From: Candidatus Polarisedimenticolaceae bacterium
Lineage (GTDB): Bacteria > Pseudomonadota > Gammaproteobacteria > Chromatiales > Chromatiaceae
NCBI GenBank assembly: GCA_021648685.1
Contig: JAKISI010000021.1
Span: 1-47,561, forward strand
Length of the DNA stretch: 47,561 nt
Direction: 5' to 3'
Shown: positions 1-7,320 of the stretch, one piece after another
Layout of the letters: each line of letters opens with the position of its first letter
Position numbering within the stretch: the first letter of the stretch is position 1
The notes under the pieces: model-generated
The model's input: the letters and a program-made list of their open reading frames with translations, nothing else
Databases searched by the model: none
What the model was told of the DNA's origin: nothing
Made by a program: the position numbers and the translations under genes

Positions 1-74
1 AGATCGGCCGAAATGAGCCATGTATCTGTGGCAGCGGGAAGAAGTACAAGAAATGTTGCGGAGCCGCTGCTTGA
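1..74 (+). CDS. C-terminal end of a SEC-C motif protein (partial at window edge)
   Basis: Reading from base 3 the frame ends in GRNEPCICGSGKKYKKCCG followed by three alanines and a TGA at 72-74. This is the zinc-binding SEC-C motif (CxCxGxxxxxxxCC) found at the end of SecA and of many stand-alone SEC-C proteins. The paired CCG ending suits the stand-alone family better than SecA, which usually has CH at that point. Only about 23 residues lie in the window, so the body of the protein and its function cannot be judged. It lies on the element side of the recombinase, so it may be cargo of the integrated element. Confidence 0.75.
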   Translation, partial: IGRNEPCICGSGKKYKKCCGAAA

Positions 75-246
75 GTAATTTTGTTAATCAGTCATTAAAA
101 TGGCGGTCAGAACTCGGTACTCTCAAGACAATAATATTTCAAAACACAAAAGAGGGCATTTTCTGGCCGCTTTCAGAGCTTTTGTTTAATGCGACCTCAG
201 ATATCATTTAAAGCATAAATGGAGCGAATACAATGAGAACACATTT

Positions 247-549
247 GTGCAAACTTTTGATCTTAACCAAGCCGCTGATTTCCTAAAGATTAGCTACTCA
301 ACTGCGAGCAGAATGGCATCAGCAGGAATGCTTCCTGGTGCAAAGATTGGGTGCAGCTGGGTATTTCTTGAAGAGAAACTGGTCGAGTGGCTCCATGATC
401 AAACGATTCAACAACAAAGAGAGCGCCTTGCACTTGTCGAGGCAGAAGCTCAGCTTGGAGAAAGACCACAACAACCAGTGGTGAAGCTCTCTAGGCACCG
501 AAAGCCGGTTCCTCTACCAGAGCTTCCGAGCGAGATTAGAGGCTCTTAG
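247..549 (+). CDS. Small helix-turn-helix protein, excisionase/MerR-like
   Basis: This 100-residue protein has one N-terminal helix-turn-helix of the excisionase (HTH_17) type: the stretch NQAADFLKISYSTASRMASA is followed by a hydrophobic wing and WVFLEEKLVEWL. The C-terminal half is charged and proline-rich and resembles no domain I know. Proteins of this type bind DNA near attachment sites and steer recombinase direction, or act as small repressors. It runs tail-to-tail into the recombinase gene, overlapping it by 36 bases, which supports an excisionase role. The start is uncertain: the GTG at 247 has only a weak ribosome site, while a better GGAG/ATG pair at 221-235 opens a different, short frame. 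Confidence 0.6.
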   Translation: MQTFDLNQAADFLKISYSTASRMASAGMLPGAKIGCSWVFLEEKLVEWLHDQTIQQQRERLALVEAEAQLGERPQQPVVKLSRHRKPVPLPELPSEIRGS

Positions 550-1701
550 ATTGGCATATCGAGCCAAAATTCGTGAGTCACTATGTCCGGTTATCTTTGC
601 GATCTCAAGATCAGACATTTCTGTTCGCTCAAAAAACCTGCTTGTTGCTTCATGCCGAAGATCATGAAATCTGAGATCATCACAGTGGGCAGTTCCAAAA
701 ATCCTTGAGTACTGCTTCGATAGCCTACTTGTAGTTTGATTTAATATTTTGGGATCAAAATCTCCATCCCACCAAGGGAATAGTCGACCACCTTCATGCT
801 TAAATTGATCCATCCCATTCTCACCATTTATCACTTGGCTAAAATATCTTTCTAAAACTGCAATAGCAACGCTACTTAGTGGCACTTGCCTCTTTGAGCC
901 ATTTTTTGTCTTATCCAAAAATATCGTATGCGTATCGAGTGATACTTGATTCAAATGCAGTGTATACATTTCTCGAAGACGCATCGCCGTTTCGATAGCT
1001 AAATCAAAAACACACTCTAGTGCCCCTCTGTAAGGTAGTTTATGGGGGCGTTGCCGATCTTCTCGCTTTTCACCCTTTAGCACAGCCCTGATTTTTTCTT
1101 CTTCGCATACTTCAAAGCGTCGATCACGAACACCATCAACTATTTTTCCAGAATAGAGTGCATCCGCATTTGTATAGCTTGCATATCCCCGTGGTAGATC
1201 TCGAAGTGGTGAGTCAAGAACTAGATTCTTCCTCTTTCCCCAATCCATGCAACGAGCCATTGCACCAACATAATGTCGAATTGTCCCAGGCTTTAGGCCC
1301 CGGATTCGCTTCATATCCTGGACCCATTTCTCAGCCCAATCATAATTTAGCTCTGTCAGTCGCTTCTCACCCATTAATGCTGAGATAAGGACTAATAATT
1401 TATGATCATTATCCTTTATTGAAATTGTGGCCAAATAGTTTTTTATCAAATCTTTGACAAGTTTTGCATTGGGCTTTTTGATTGAAAGCTCTTCAGGGAC
1501 AATACCGTGGTCTAGTAGAGCCTCAAGCTTTCCAACATAAGCGTCACCCTCTTTCTCCGAATCGAACGTCAGGTAATACGGTCGCTCAAGAAGAGCCTTC
1601 CGCCGAACAACAAACTCCCATTTGTCACCTCTCTTCCGCTTTGTCGCCACATGCGTCTCCCCGGCTCGCGTCCACGTCCTATACGTGATTATCCGTTTCA
1701 T
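514..1701 (-). CDS. Tyrosine recombinase (integrase)
   Basis: This site-specific recombinase cuts and rejoins DNA through a tyrosine nucleophile. The catalytic domain shows the box I arginine in ETAMRLREMYTLHL, the box II histidine/arginine pair in HDLRHEATSRFFE, the GHSD histidine and the final tyrosine in RYANL about 14 residues from the C-terminus. The N-terminal half has the usual core-binding helical region. I chose the ATG at 1701 (protein MKRIITYR, 395 residues); the frame stays open to 1743 with a hydrophobic leader that looks spurious. The gene begins about 140 bases from the 3' end of tRNA-Cys, the classical arrangement for an element integrated into a tRNA 3' end. The element therefore extends leftwards out of the window. 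Confidence 0.9.
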   Translation of the reverse strand: MKRIITYRTWTRAGETHVATKRKRGDKWEFVVRRKALLERPYYLTFDSEKEGDAYVGKLEALLDHGIVPEELSIKKPNAKLVKDLIKNYLATISIKDNDHKLLVLISALMGEKRLTELNYDWAEKWVQDMKRIRGLKPGTIRHYVGAMARCMDWGKRKNLVLDSPLRDLPRGYASYTNADALYSGKIVDGVRDRRFEVCEEEKIRAVLKGEKREDRQRPHKLPYRGALECVFDLAIETAMRLREMYTLHLNQVSLDTHTIFLDKTKNGSKRQVPLSSVAIAVLERYFSQVINGENGMDQFKHEGGRLFPWWDGDFDPKILNQTTSRLSKQYSRIFGTAHCDDLRFHDLRHEATSRFFERTEMSDLEIAKITGHSDSRILARYANLRASNLARKLW

Positions 1702-1838
1702 CTTGCCACTCCTGAGGGCGCAAATCAAGGCGAATCGGAGCAAATTCAGAGCAAACGTGAGCGCAACGCTAGCACAAGCAAACGCCAGCGGTTAGCGCGT
1801 AATGCGCTGTTTTTAAAGGAGAATTACAGGGAGATATA

Positions 1839-1912
1839 TGGAGGCTGAGCCCGGAATCGAACCGAGGTCCACGGCTTTGCAGGCCGCTGCATAACCACTC
1901 TGCCACTCAGCC
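1839..1912 (-). tRNA. cysT: tRNA-Cys (GCA)
   Basis: The minus strand folds into a complete cloverleaf of 74 bases with an encoded CCA. A 7-bp acceptor stem begins GGCTGAG and closes with CTCAGCC. The T-loop carries GGTTCGATTCC, and the anticodon loop CTGCAAA has anticodon GCA. The order tRNA-Gly then tRNA-Cys downstream of pgsA matches glyW-cysT of Escherichia coli. Its 3' end faces the recombinase gene and is the likely integration site. Confidence 0.97.
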
Positions 1913-2069
1913 AAGAGGGGCACCATTAAAGCAATCTAGTTAGAGATGCGCTTTAAAGGCGAAAAAAACCCCGGCATTGCCTGCATGGATGTAGGTGCCT
2001 GGCGTCAGCAGGGGGGGAAGCTGCGCCTAAAGCGTCTGCTTTGAGTGCCTGCTCGGGGTTCTTAAAAAT
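1913..2069 (-). other. Spacer between tRNA-Gly and tRNA-Cys
   Basis: These 157 bases carry no credible reading frame. They contain a G7 run near 2010 and short complementary ends (AACCCCG near 1970 and CGGGGTT near 2054) that could pair as a processing stem in a joint tRNA precursor. A short stretch, CGCCTAAAGCG with CTGCTTT, recurs with small changes after metK near 17500. I see no promoter I would defend. Confidence 0.4.
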
Positions 2070-2145
2070 TGGAGCGGGAAACGAGATTCGAACTCGCGAC
2101 CCCAACCTTGGCAAGGTTGTGCTCTACCAACTGAGCTATTCCCGC
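2070..2145 (-). tRNA. glyW: tRNA-Gly (GCC)
   Basis: A 76-base cloverleaf with encoded CCA lies on the minus strand. The acceptor GCGGGAA pairs with TTCCCGC, the D-arm has AGCTCAGTTGGTAGAGC, the anticodon loop TTGCCAA gives anticodon GCC, and the T-arm has GAGTTCGAATCTC. It lies just downstream of pgsA, as glyW does in enterobacteria, and probably shares a transcript with tRNA-Cys. Confidence 0.98.
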
Positions 2146-2213
2146 TTGAGAGGGCGATATTGTAATGGCCTGATTTTCAGAGTCAAGAACAAACGCCAGC
2201 CTTTTGGCTTTTT

Positions 2214-2777
2214 CTATTTTTGTTTCTGGTTCAGGCTGGGCCAGGCTGCGCGCAGGTAAACGACCATTGACCAAAAGGTCAATATTGCAGCCATATAGAG
2301 CAAGACATAACCAACGGTGTAGATGGGAATACCCAAGAGGTCATCCCGGTAAATCAGCATGGTTATGGCCACGATCTGGGTGACTGTTTTGATCTTTCCA
2401 ATCGCTGAAACGGCAACCGTGGCTCGCGCACCTATTTCAGCCATCCACTCACGCAGGGCAGAGATGGCAATCTCACGGCCAATAATGATCACTACGGGGA
2501 TGGCCAGTGCAGGTGTAGGATCCGCTTCAACCAGCAAGATCAGCGCTGCCGCAACCATGAGTTTGTCCGCAACGGGATCCAGGAAGGCACCCAGCGGCGA
2601 GGTCTGGTTGAGACGGCGCGCCAGGTAGCCATCCAGCCAGTCGGTCGCGCCAGCCAGTCCAAACACTATGGCACAGGCGATGTTTGCATCTTCCCATGGC
2701 AGGTAGAAGATCACGACAAAGACCGGGATCAGCGCAATCCGCGTCAGGGTAAGAAGGTTTGGAATGCTGTAGTTCAT
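2214..2777 (-). CDS. pgsA: CDP-diacylglycerol-glycerol-3-phosphate 3-phosphatidyltransferase
   Basis: PgsA makes phosphatidylglycerophosphate from CDP-diacylglycerol and glycerol-3-phosphate in the inner membrane, the committed step to phosphatidylglycerol and cardiolipin. The CDP-alcohol phosphotransferase motif DGx2ARx8Gx3Dx3D is intact (D49, G50, A53, R54, G63, D67, D71) and is surrounded by four to five hydrophobic helices. The length of 187 residues is normal. The start ATG overlaps the uvrC stop by four bases, so the two are translationally coupled, as in Escherichia coli. The symbol follows from both the motif and the uvrC-pgsA-tRNA context. Confidence 0.95.
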   Translation of the reverse strand: MNYSIPNLLTLTRIALIPVFVVIFYLPWEDANIACAIVFGLAGATDWLDGYLARRLNQTSPLGAFLDPVADKLMVAAALILLVEADPTPALAIPVVIIIGREIAISALREWMAEIGARATVAVSAIGKIKTVTQIVAITMLIYRDDLLGIPIYTVGYVLLYMAAILTFWSMVVYLRAAWPSLNQKQK

Positions 2778-4606
2778 TCGTCTCCATGAAAGGCTTCGTA
2801 GATCTGTTGCGCCAGTCTGCGGCTCACTCCCTCCACCCGGGAAAGATCATCGACCCCTGCTCGCGCAAGCTCTTGCAGCCCCCCAAACTGGCGCAAGAGG
2901 CGCTGACGGCGCTTGGGGCCTATGCCTGGAATCTCTTCCAGCACCGAGGTTCTCCGGCTGCGCCCCCGACGTTGGCGGTGCCCGGTAATGGCAAACCGGT
3001 GGGCTTCATCACGGATCTGTTGAATCAGATGCAGTGCGGGTGAGTTGGGCGGGAGTATAATCGGCGCTTGCTGTCCAAACAAGAAGAGCTGCTCTAAACC
3101 CGGTTTTCGATCTGCACCTTTGGCGATGCCAACCAGGGTGACGCCTTGCACCCCCAGCTCATCCAGCACAGAAGCTGCTGCTGAAAGCTGGCCTCTGCCC
3201 CCGTCGATAAACAGGATATCAGGCAGCCGGCTCTCTTCAGCCTGGATGCGACGGTAGCGCCGGTTTAAGGCCTGTTCCATTGCAGCATAGTCATCACCTG
3301 GGGTGATCCCCTCTATATTAAAACGGCGATAGTCCGATTTGAGGGCACCCTGGTCATCAAACACCACACAGGAGGCCACTGTCTGCTCACCGCCGGTATG
3401 GCTGATATCAAAACACTCCATTCGAGCGGGCGGCTCATCCAGATCCAGCGCCTGCTGTAGCGCACCCAGCCGCGCCCGCAGGCCGGCCTTGCTGGCCAAT
3501 CTGGCATCCAGTGCCAGGCTGGCATTTTGCTGCGCCATCTGCAGCCACCGCATCCGTTCGCCACGCACACGATCCGTAATCTCAACCCGCCGTCCGGCCT
3601 GTTCAGCCAGCACCTCTGCCAGCAGCCCGGCATCGTCTGGCATCCTGTTTACGATCACCCGTGGCGGCAGCTCTTTGCCGATATAGTATTGCGCCATAAA
3701 GGCGGAGAGTATGGCCCTCTCTTGCGCACCATCCGGCGTTTTTGGAAAGAAAGCCTTGTTGCCAAGGTTTCGTCCTGCCCGGATAAAAAAGAGCTGAACA
3801 CAGGCCACTCCGCCTTTGACTGCTGCGGCGAGGATATCCAGATCACCACGTTCACCGTTGACATACTGCTTCTCTTGAATGCGTCTTAGAACGGCTATTT
3901 GATCCCGGTAGCGGGCGGCCTGTTCAAACTCCAGTTGTGCAGATGCCTGCTCCATGCGTTCAATCAGATGGTCTGTCACCTGCGCCGCTTTTCCCTCCAG
4001 AAATAGCGTTGCATCCTGCACATCCTCACTGTAATCCTCTTGGGTGACGAGGCCGACACAGGGTGCCGTGCAGCGCTTTATCTGGTATTGCAGGCAGGGG
4101 CGTGAGCGGTTGCGAAAAAAGCTCTCCTCACACTGACGAACCGGGAAGAGTTTCTGCAGCAGCCGCAGATTTTCCCGCATGGAGCCGATATTAGGATAGG
4201 GTCCAAAATAGCGGCCACTGCCACTTTTAGCTCCGCGGTGCCATGTCAGGCGTGGGAATGGCTGGTCATTGGCAAGGTAGATGTAGGGATAGCTCTTGTC
4301 ATCACGCAGCAGAATGTTATAGCGGGGTTTTAGTGATTTGATCAGCGTGTTTTCCAGGATCAATGCTTCCGCCTCCGTGTGGGTCACAGTGACCTCAATA
4401 CCCTTGATCTGGGAGACCATGCTCTGGATGCGCATATTGAGTGAGCGCGTAAAATAGCTGCTGACACGCCGTTTCAGATCCTTTGCCTTGCCAATGTAGA
4501 GCGGCCTGGCCTTCTCATCCAGCATGCGATAGACACCGGGGCGACAGGTCAGCGTTTCAAGGAAGGGCCTGGGGTCAAATTTTGCGCTCTGGGTTTCAGA
4601 TGCCAT
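2774..4606 (-). CDS. uvrC: Excinuclease ABC subunit C
   Basis: UvrC makes both incisions around a lesion in nucleotide excision repair after loading by UvrA and UvrB. The order of domains is canonical: an N-terminal GIY-YIG nuclease (PGVYRMLDEKARPLYIGKAK), a Cys-rich patch (CLQYQIKRCTAPCVG), a UvrB-binding UVR motif around LEFEQAARYRDQIAVLRR, an RNase H-like 3' nuclease (MECFDISHTGGEQ) and a C-terminal double helix-hairpin-helix (EEIPGIGPKRRQRLL). I prefer the ATG at 4606 (610 residues, close to the family norm); a TTG at 4639 is also in frame. It is coupled to pgsA by a four-base overlap. Confidence 0.96.
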   Translation of the reverse strand: MASETQSAKFDPRPFLETLTCRPGVYRMLDEKARPLYIGKAKDLKRRVSSYFTRSLNMRIQSMVSQIKGIEVTVTHTEAEALILENTLIKSLKPRYNILLRDDKSYPYIYLANDQPFPRLTWHRGAKSGSGRYFGPYPNIGSMRENLRLLQKLFPVRQCEESFFRNRSRPCLQYQIKRCTAPCVGLVTQEDYSEDVQDATLFLEGKAAQVTDHLIERMEQASAQLEFEQAARYRDQIAVLRRIQEKQYVNGERGDLDILAAAVKGGVACVQLFFIRAGRNLGNKAFFPKTPDGAQERAILSAFMAQYYIGKELPPRVIVNRMPDDAGLLAEVLAEQAGRRVEITDRVRGERMRWLQMAQQNASLALDARLASKAGLRARLGALQQALDLDEPPARMECFDISHTGGEQTVASCVVFDDQGALKSDYRRFNIEGITPGDDYAAMEQALNRRYRRIQAEESRLPDILFIDGGRGQLSAAASVLDELGVQGVTLVGIAKGADRKPGLEQLFLFGQQAPIILPPNSPALHLIQQIRDEAHRFAITGHRQRRGRSRRTSVLEEIPGIGPKRRQRLLRQFGGLQELARAGVDDLSRVEGVSRRLAQQIYEAFHGDE

Positions 4607-4641
4607 GACCGCAATTATACGGCACAAATCACGCCGCAATC

Positions 4642-5286
4642 TCAGCCAGCGTCAATGAGGTCTCTGGCACGGGCGAAGACGGCCTGGAACATCTCTGTGG
4701 TCAAACGTCTTGTCTGGGTGTTGTATCGACTACAGTGATAGGAGTCGAGCAGACGCAGGCCATTATCAAACTCATGCAGCCGGTTATGCCCAAAGGGGTG
4801 GCTTTTTTGCCTTAGCCCCAGGGCTTTGATCACAGCATTATGGGCGATTGAACCCAACGCAAGCACGATAGACCCTTCATACAGGCTGTACAGCTCATGG
4901 GTGAGGTAGGCATTACAGCGGTTGATCTCCGCCCCTACCGGCTTGTTTTGCGGCGGCAGACACTTCACAGCATTGGTGATACGACAATCAATCAACGCCA
5001 GACCATCGTCGCTGGATAATGACTCAGCTGCTGTGCTGAAGCCATATTGATACAGCGTTTCATACAGCAGGATGCCCGCATGGTCGCCGGTAAACGGACG
5101 ACCCGTGGCATTGGCCCCATGCATTCCAGGTGCCAGACCCACGATCAGCAGAGCGGGATCGGCCACACCAAAGGGCGGCACTGGCCTTGCGTAATAGTCG
5201 GGGTAGTCCGCTTTAACCTGATCAAGAAAGGTGGCAAGCCTGGGACAGACCCTGCAATCAGGGTCGAACAGCAGTGAATCAGACAT
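4642..5286 (-). CDS. Family 5 uracil-DNA glycosylase (UdgB-like), Fe-S type
   Basis: This enzyme removes deaminated bases (uracil, and in studied relatives hypoxanthine) from DNA to start base-excision repair. The motif GLAPGMHGANATGRPFTGD matches family 5 glycosylases, and the second active-site segment SYHCSRYNTQTRRLT has the family HxSxxNT pattern rather than the HPS of family 4. Cys11 and Cys14 (CRVC), with cysteines in NAVKC and INRC, are suited to hold the 4Fe-4S cluster. The 214 residues are complete. The gene lies between uvrY and uvrC with gaps of about 35 and 9 bases, so it appears to join two repair pathways in one operon. Confidence 0.88.
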   Translation of the reverse strand: MSDSLLFDPDCRVCPRLATFLDQVKADYPDYYARPVPPFGVADPALLIVGLAPGMHGANATGRPFTGDHAGILLYETLYQYGFSTAAESLSSDDGLALIDCRITNAVKCLPPQNKPVGAEINRCNAYLTHELYSLYEGSIVLALGSIAHNAVIKALGLRQKSHPFGHNRLHEFDNGLRLLDSYHCSRYNTQTRRLTTEMFQAVFARARDLIDAG

Positions 5287-5295
5287 CGGCTACTT

Positions 5296-5934
5296 TTAGG
5301 ACTCAACCAGTCCGTGGCGTATTGCAAGATAGGTAAGACCCACATCCGTATCCACTTCCAGTTTTTCATACAGGCGGTGGCGATAGGTGCTGACGGTTTT
5401 GGGGCTTAGACAGAGTGAGTCTGAAATCTCCTGCGTCTTGGTGCCCTGGATGATCATCATCAGTACCTGCATCTCTCGTTGGGATATTTTCCCAAAGGGC
5501 TGATCTTCTGCACGCCCCGACATCTGAGCCAATGCCAGTTTTTGTGAGACCTCGTTTGAGATATAGGGTCTGCCTGCTGCCACCAGGCGCACCGCCTTGA
5601 GCATCTCCTCCGCAGGGCAGCCCTTGGTCAGATAACCTAAGGCACCGGCTTCGTGCAGTTGCGTTGGAAATGGACTGTCGGTGTGTACGGTCAGGGCAAT
5701 CACTTTCAGCTCTTTGTTGATTCGCAGTAGTCTGCGGGTGGCTTCAATCCCCCCGATACCCGGCATATTGACATCCATCAGCACCAGATCAGGCTGCGTG
5801 GTGCGCACAAAAGCGACCGCTTCTTCGCCAGAGGAGACCTCTGCAATCACTTCAATATCCTTTGCCTCTCCCAGAATATGTCGAAATCCAGTTCTCACTA
5901 ACTCATGATCATCAACCAGCAGAACGCGTATCAT
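5296..5934 (-). CDS. uvrY: UvrY/GacA-type response regulator
   Basis: This is a two-component response regulator of the NarL/FixJ class that, in its family, is phosphorylated by BarA/GacS and activates small RNAs of the Csr/Rsm system. The receiver domain shows D8-D9, the phospho-acceptor D54 (LMDVNMPG) and K104 (YLTKG). The C-terminal LuxR-type helix-turn-helix reads ISQREMQVLMMII with SLCLSPKTVSTYRHRLYEKL. The ATG at 5934 is chosen because GGAGAG stands seven bases before it. Its position just ahead of the uvrC group supports UvrY over other NarL relatives. Confidence 0.9.
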   Translation of the reverse strand: MIRVLLVDDHELVRTGFRHILGEAKDIEVIAEVSSGEEAVAFVRTTQPDLVLMDVNMPGIGGIEATRRLLRINKELKVIALTVHTDSPFPTQLHEAGALGYLTKGCPAEEMLKAVRLVAAGRPYISNEVSQKLALAQMSGRAEDQPFGKISQREMQVLMMIIQGTKTQEISDSLCLSPKTVSTYRHRLYEKLEVDTDVGLTYLAIRHGLVES

Positions 5935-6103
5935 TGTTGATCTCTCCAGCAAATCAGGTTGGTTTGATCACTGTGGAGAGGTGTAGACCGTTTATATTGC
6001 ATGCAGCCCCCCATACAATGGGCACAGGCAAAAATCTATACGGCTCTTGCACATAAGAGAACCAACGCAGAGTAAATGGTTTTTAGCACTACTGCCAATC
6101 CGA

Positions 6104-6125
6104 TCTATTCTATTCTATTCTATTC
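6104..6125. repeat. Pentanucleotide microsatellite (TATTC)4
   Basis: Four perfect tandem copies of TATTC (6106-6125) follow a partial unit TC at 6104. They lie about 170 bases upstream of the uvrY start in a 200-base stretch without a gene, which is likely to hold the uvrY promoter. Copy-number change here could alter promoter spacing. No other structure is evident between 5935 and 6152. Confidence 0.8.
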
Positions 6126-6152
6126 TTTTGGCTTATACGACCAGCCAATGAT

Positions 6153-6461
6153 TTATACCGCAATCATTCGAGCAGAACAACTGCCATAGGTGGCACCCGT
6201 TCTTGGCTTGGAATGTGTCAGGAGGCTGTTTGAGATAATAATATGAAAGGTATAGAAAGAAAGCATCCTTGCTTCCTCTTCCGTGATACCAATTGGCGAG
6301 GTATTACTTCCATCCTGGGCTGCGTCTGTGCACCGCGTCCTGAACTCCTGTAACCACATCCATCCTGCGTAATCATGGGCCATTATGCCCACTCCATATA
6401 GCCAGAAAGCCCTGAAAAGCATATCCGTGCGCTTTTCAAGGCTCCCTTTGGAGAGATCCAT
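6153..6461 (-). CDS. Hypothetical protein, possibly spurious
   Basis: The frame codes for 102 residues that I do not recognise, rich in aromatic residues (FRAFWLYGVGIMAHDYAGWMW). The start at 6461 has GAGGAG only two bases ahead, which is too close; an internal ATG at 6422 is an alternative. The last third runs through a stretch (6219-6230) resembling the end of the palindromic element at 34615-34708, so the C-terminus may not be original. In its favour, a perfect CRP operator and a plausible TAATAT -10 box lie upstream in the correct orientation. I treat it as a weak gene call. Confidence 0.3.
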   Translation of the reverse strand: MDLSKGSLEKRTDMLFRAFWLYGVGIMAHDYAGWMWLQEFRTRCTDAAQDGSNTSPIGITEEEARMLSFYTFHIIISNSLLTHSKPRTGATYGSCSARMIAV

Positions 6462-6531
6462 ATCTCCTCATCCATGGCGTAAGGCAAGGAGAAAATCCCG
6501 TTTCAAGATCCGAGACTCCATGTCTATTGAA

Positions 6532-6598
6532 ATATTAGCTGCCAACAGGAAGAAAAAGAAGATAACCAGTTCCGCACAAAAGTGTGACATACATCACA
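6532..6598 (-). promoter_or_regulatory. CRP operator with class I-like promoter
   Basis: Bases 6583-6598 read TGTGACATACATCACA, a perfect TGTGA-N6-TCACA operator with A/T-rich flanks matching the wider CRP consensus. On the minus strand a TAATAT -10 box lies at 6537-6532 with no good -35. The operator centre is then about 65 bases from the expected start, close to the spacing of class I CRP-activated promoters. It would drive the frame at 6153-6461. The operator itself is seen in the sequence; the promoter is inference. Confidence 0.7.
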
Positions 6599-6645
6599 TT
6601 TGCGCCCGCTTTTAAGCGTGCTTGCAGGGTTTTTCTGGAGACCAA

Positions 6646-7314
6646 TCACCAGGCATACGGAAGCTGGCCATGTATAACGATGGTTTTACCATTGATCGTG
6701 ATATGTCCACCCTCTTCAAGTGCTTTTATTATGCGGGTGACCATCTCCCGCGAGGAGCCCACCATACTGGCAAGATCTTTTCGTGGGGGTGCCCGCTCAA
6801 TCACCAGCTCGCCATTTTTCGGTTCTGCCAGTTTAAGCAGAATGCGGGACAACCGACCATAAACATCCAGCAGTGCAAACCCTTTTACCTCATCGGTCAA
6901 ATCACGCAAACGGGCTGTCAGGTCTCGAATAACCCGCAGCGCAACCTCCGGATGCTGAGATATACAGTGCATAAAAGCCATTCTTGAAATGACGATAAAC
7001 TGGCAAGGCTCCAGCGTGATCACGGAAGCAGAACGGCAGACCTGGTCCAGCAGAGACAGCTCACCAAAATATTCACCCACTGACTGGAAATTCAGAATAA
7101 TCTCTTTCCCTTTATCATCCATAAGAAATATCTTGACCTTTCCAGAGGCAATCACATAGAGCGAGTCGCTTTCGTCACCATCATTGATGATGACGCTGTT
7201 TTTTGGAAAAGACCGGACGGAGGCATGATCGAACAGCGTGTGCAGTTCCGCATCATCAAGACCTGAAAAGAGGGGGACACTCTTCAAAAGGGGGATTTTT
7301 TCTACCGCCGCCAT
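6646..7314 (-). CDS. CRP/FNR-family transcription regulator, CRP-like
   Basis: The N-terminal cyclic-nucleotide-binding barrel carries the phosphate-binding cassette GEYFGELSLLDQ followed by R94-S95, matching the cAMP-contacting pattern of CRP. No N-terminal Fe-S cysteine cluster like that of FNR is present. The C-terminal winged helix (about 178-205) has S188-R189-E190 and R194 at the places where CRP contacts TGTGA. The gene starts six bases after an adenylate cyclase gene and is followed by a perfect CRP operator, so a cAMP-responsive activator is the natural reading. Length is 222 residues against 210 for Escherichia coli CRP. I leave the symbol open because orthology to crp is not proven. 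Confidence 0.88.
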   Translation of the reverse strand: MAAVEKIPLLKSVPLFSGLDDAELHTLFDHASVRSFPKNSVIINDGDESDSLYVIASGKVKIFLMDDKGKEIILNFQSVGEYFGELSLLDQVCRSASVITLEPCQFIVISRMAFMHCISQHPEVALRVIRDLTARLRDLTDEVKGFALLDVYGRLSRILLKLAEPKNGELVIERAPPRKDLASMVGSSREMVTRIIKALEEGGHITINGKTIVIHGQLPYAW

Positions 7315-7320
7315 AATGTA

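Noticed and set aside
20-211. 63-residue frame at the left edge
   Set aside because: It reads across the SEC-C tail in another frame; the SEC-C frame has an unmistakable motif, so this one is a shadow.
1913-2069. Short shared stretch with the metK downstream region as a mobile repeat
   Set aside because: The similarity spans only about 20 bases with changes, too little to claim a repeat family from two copies.
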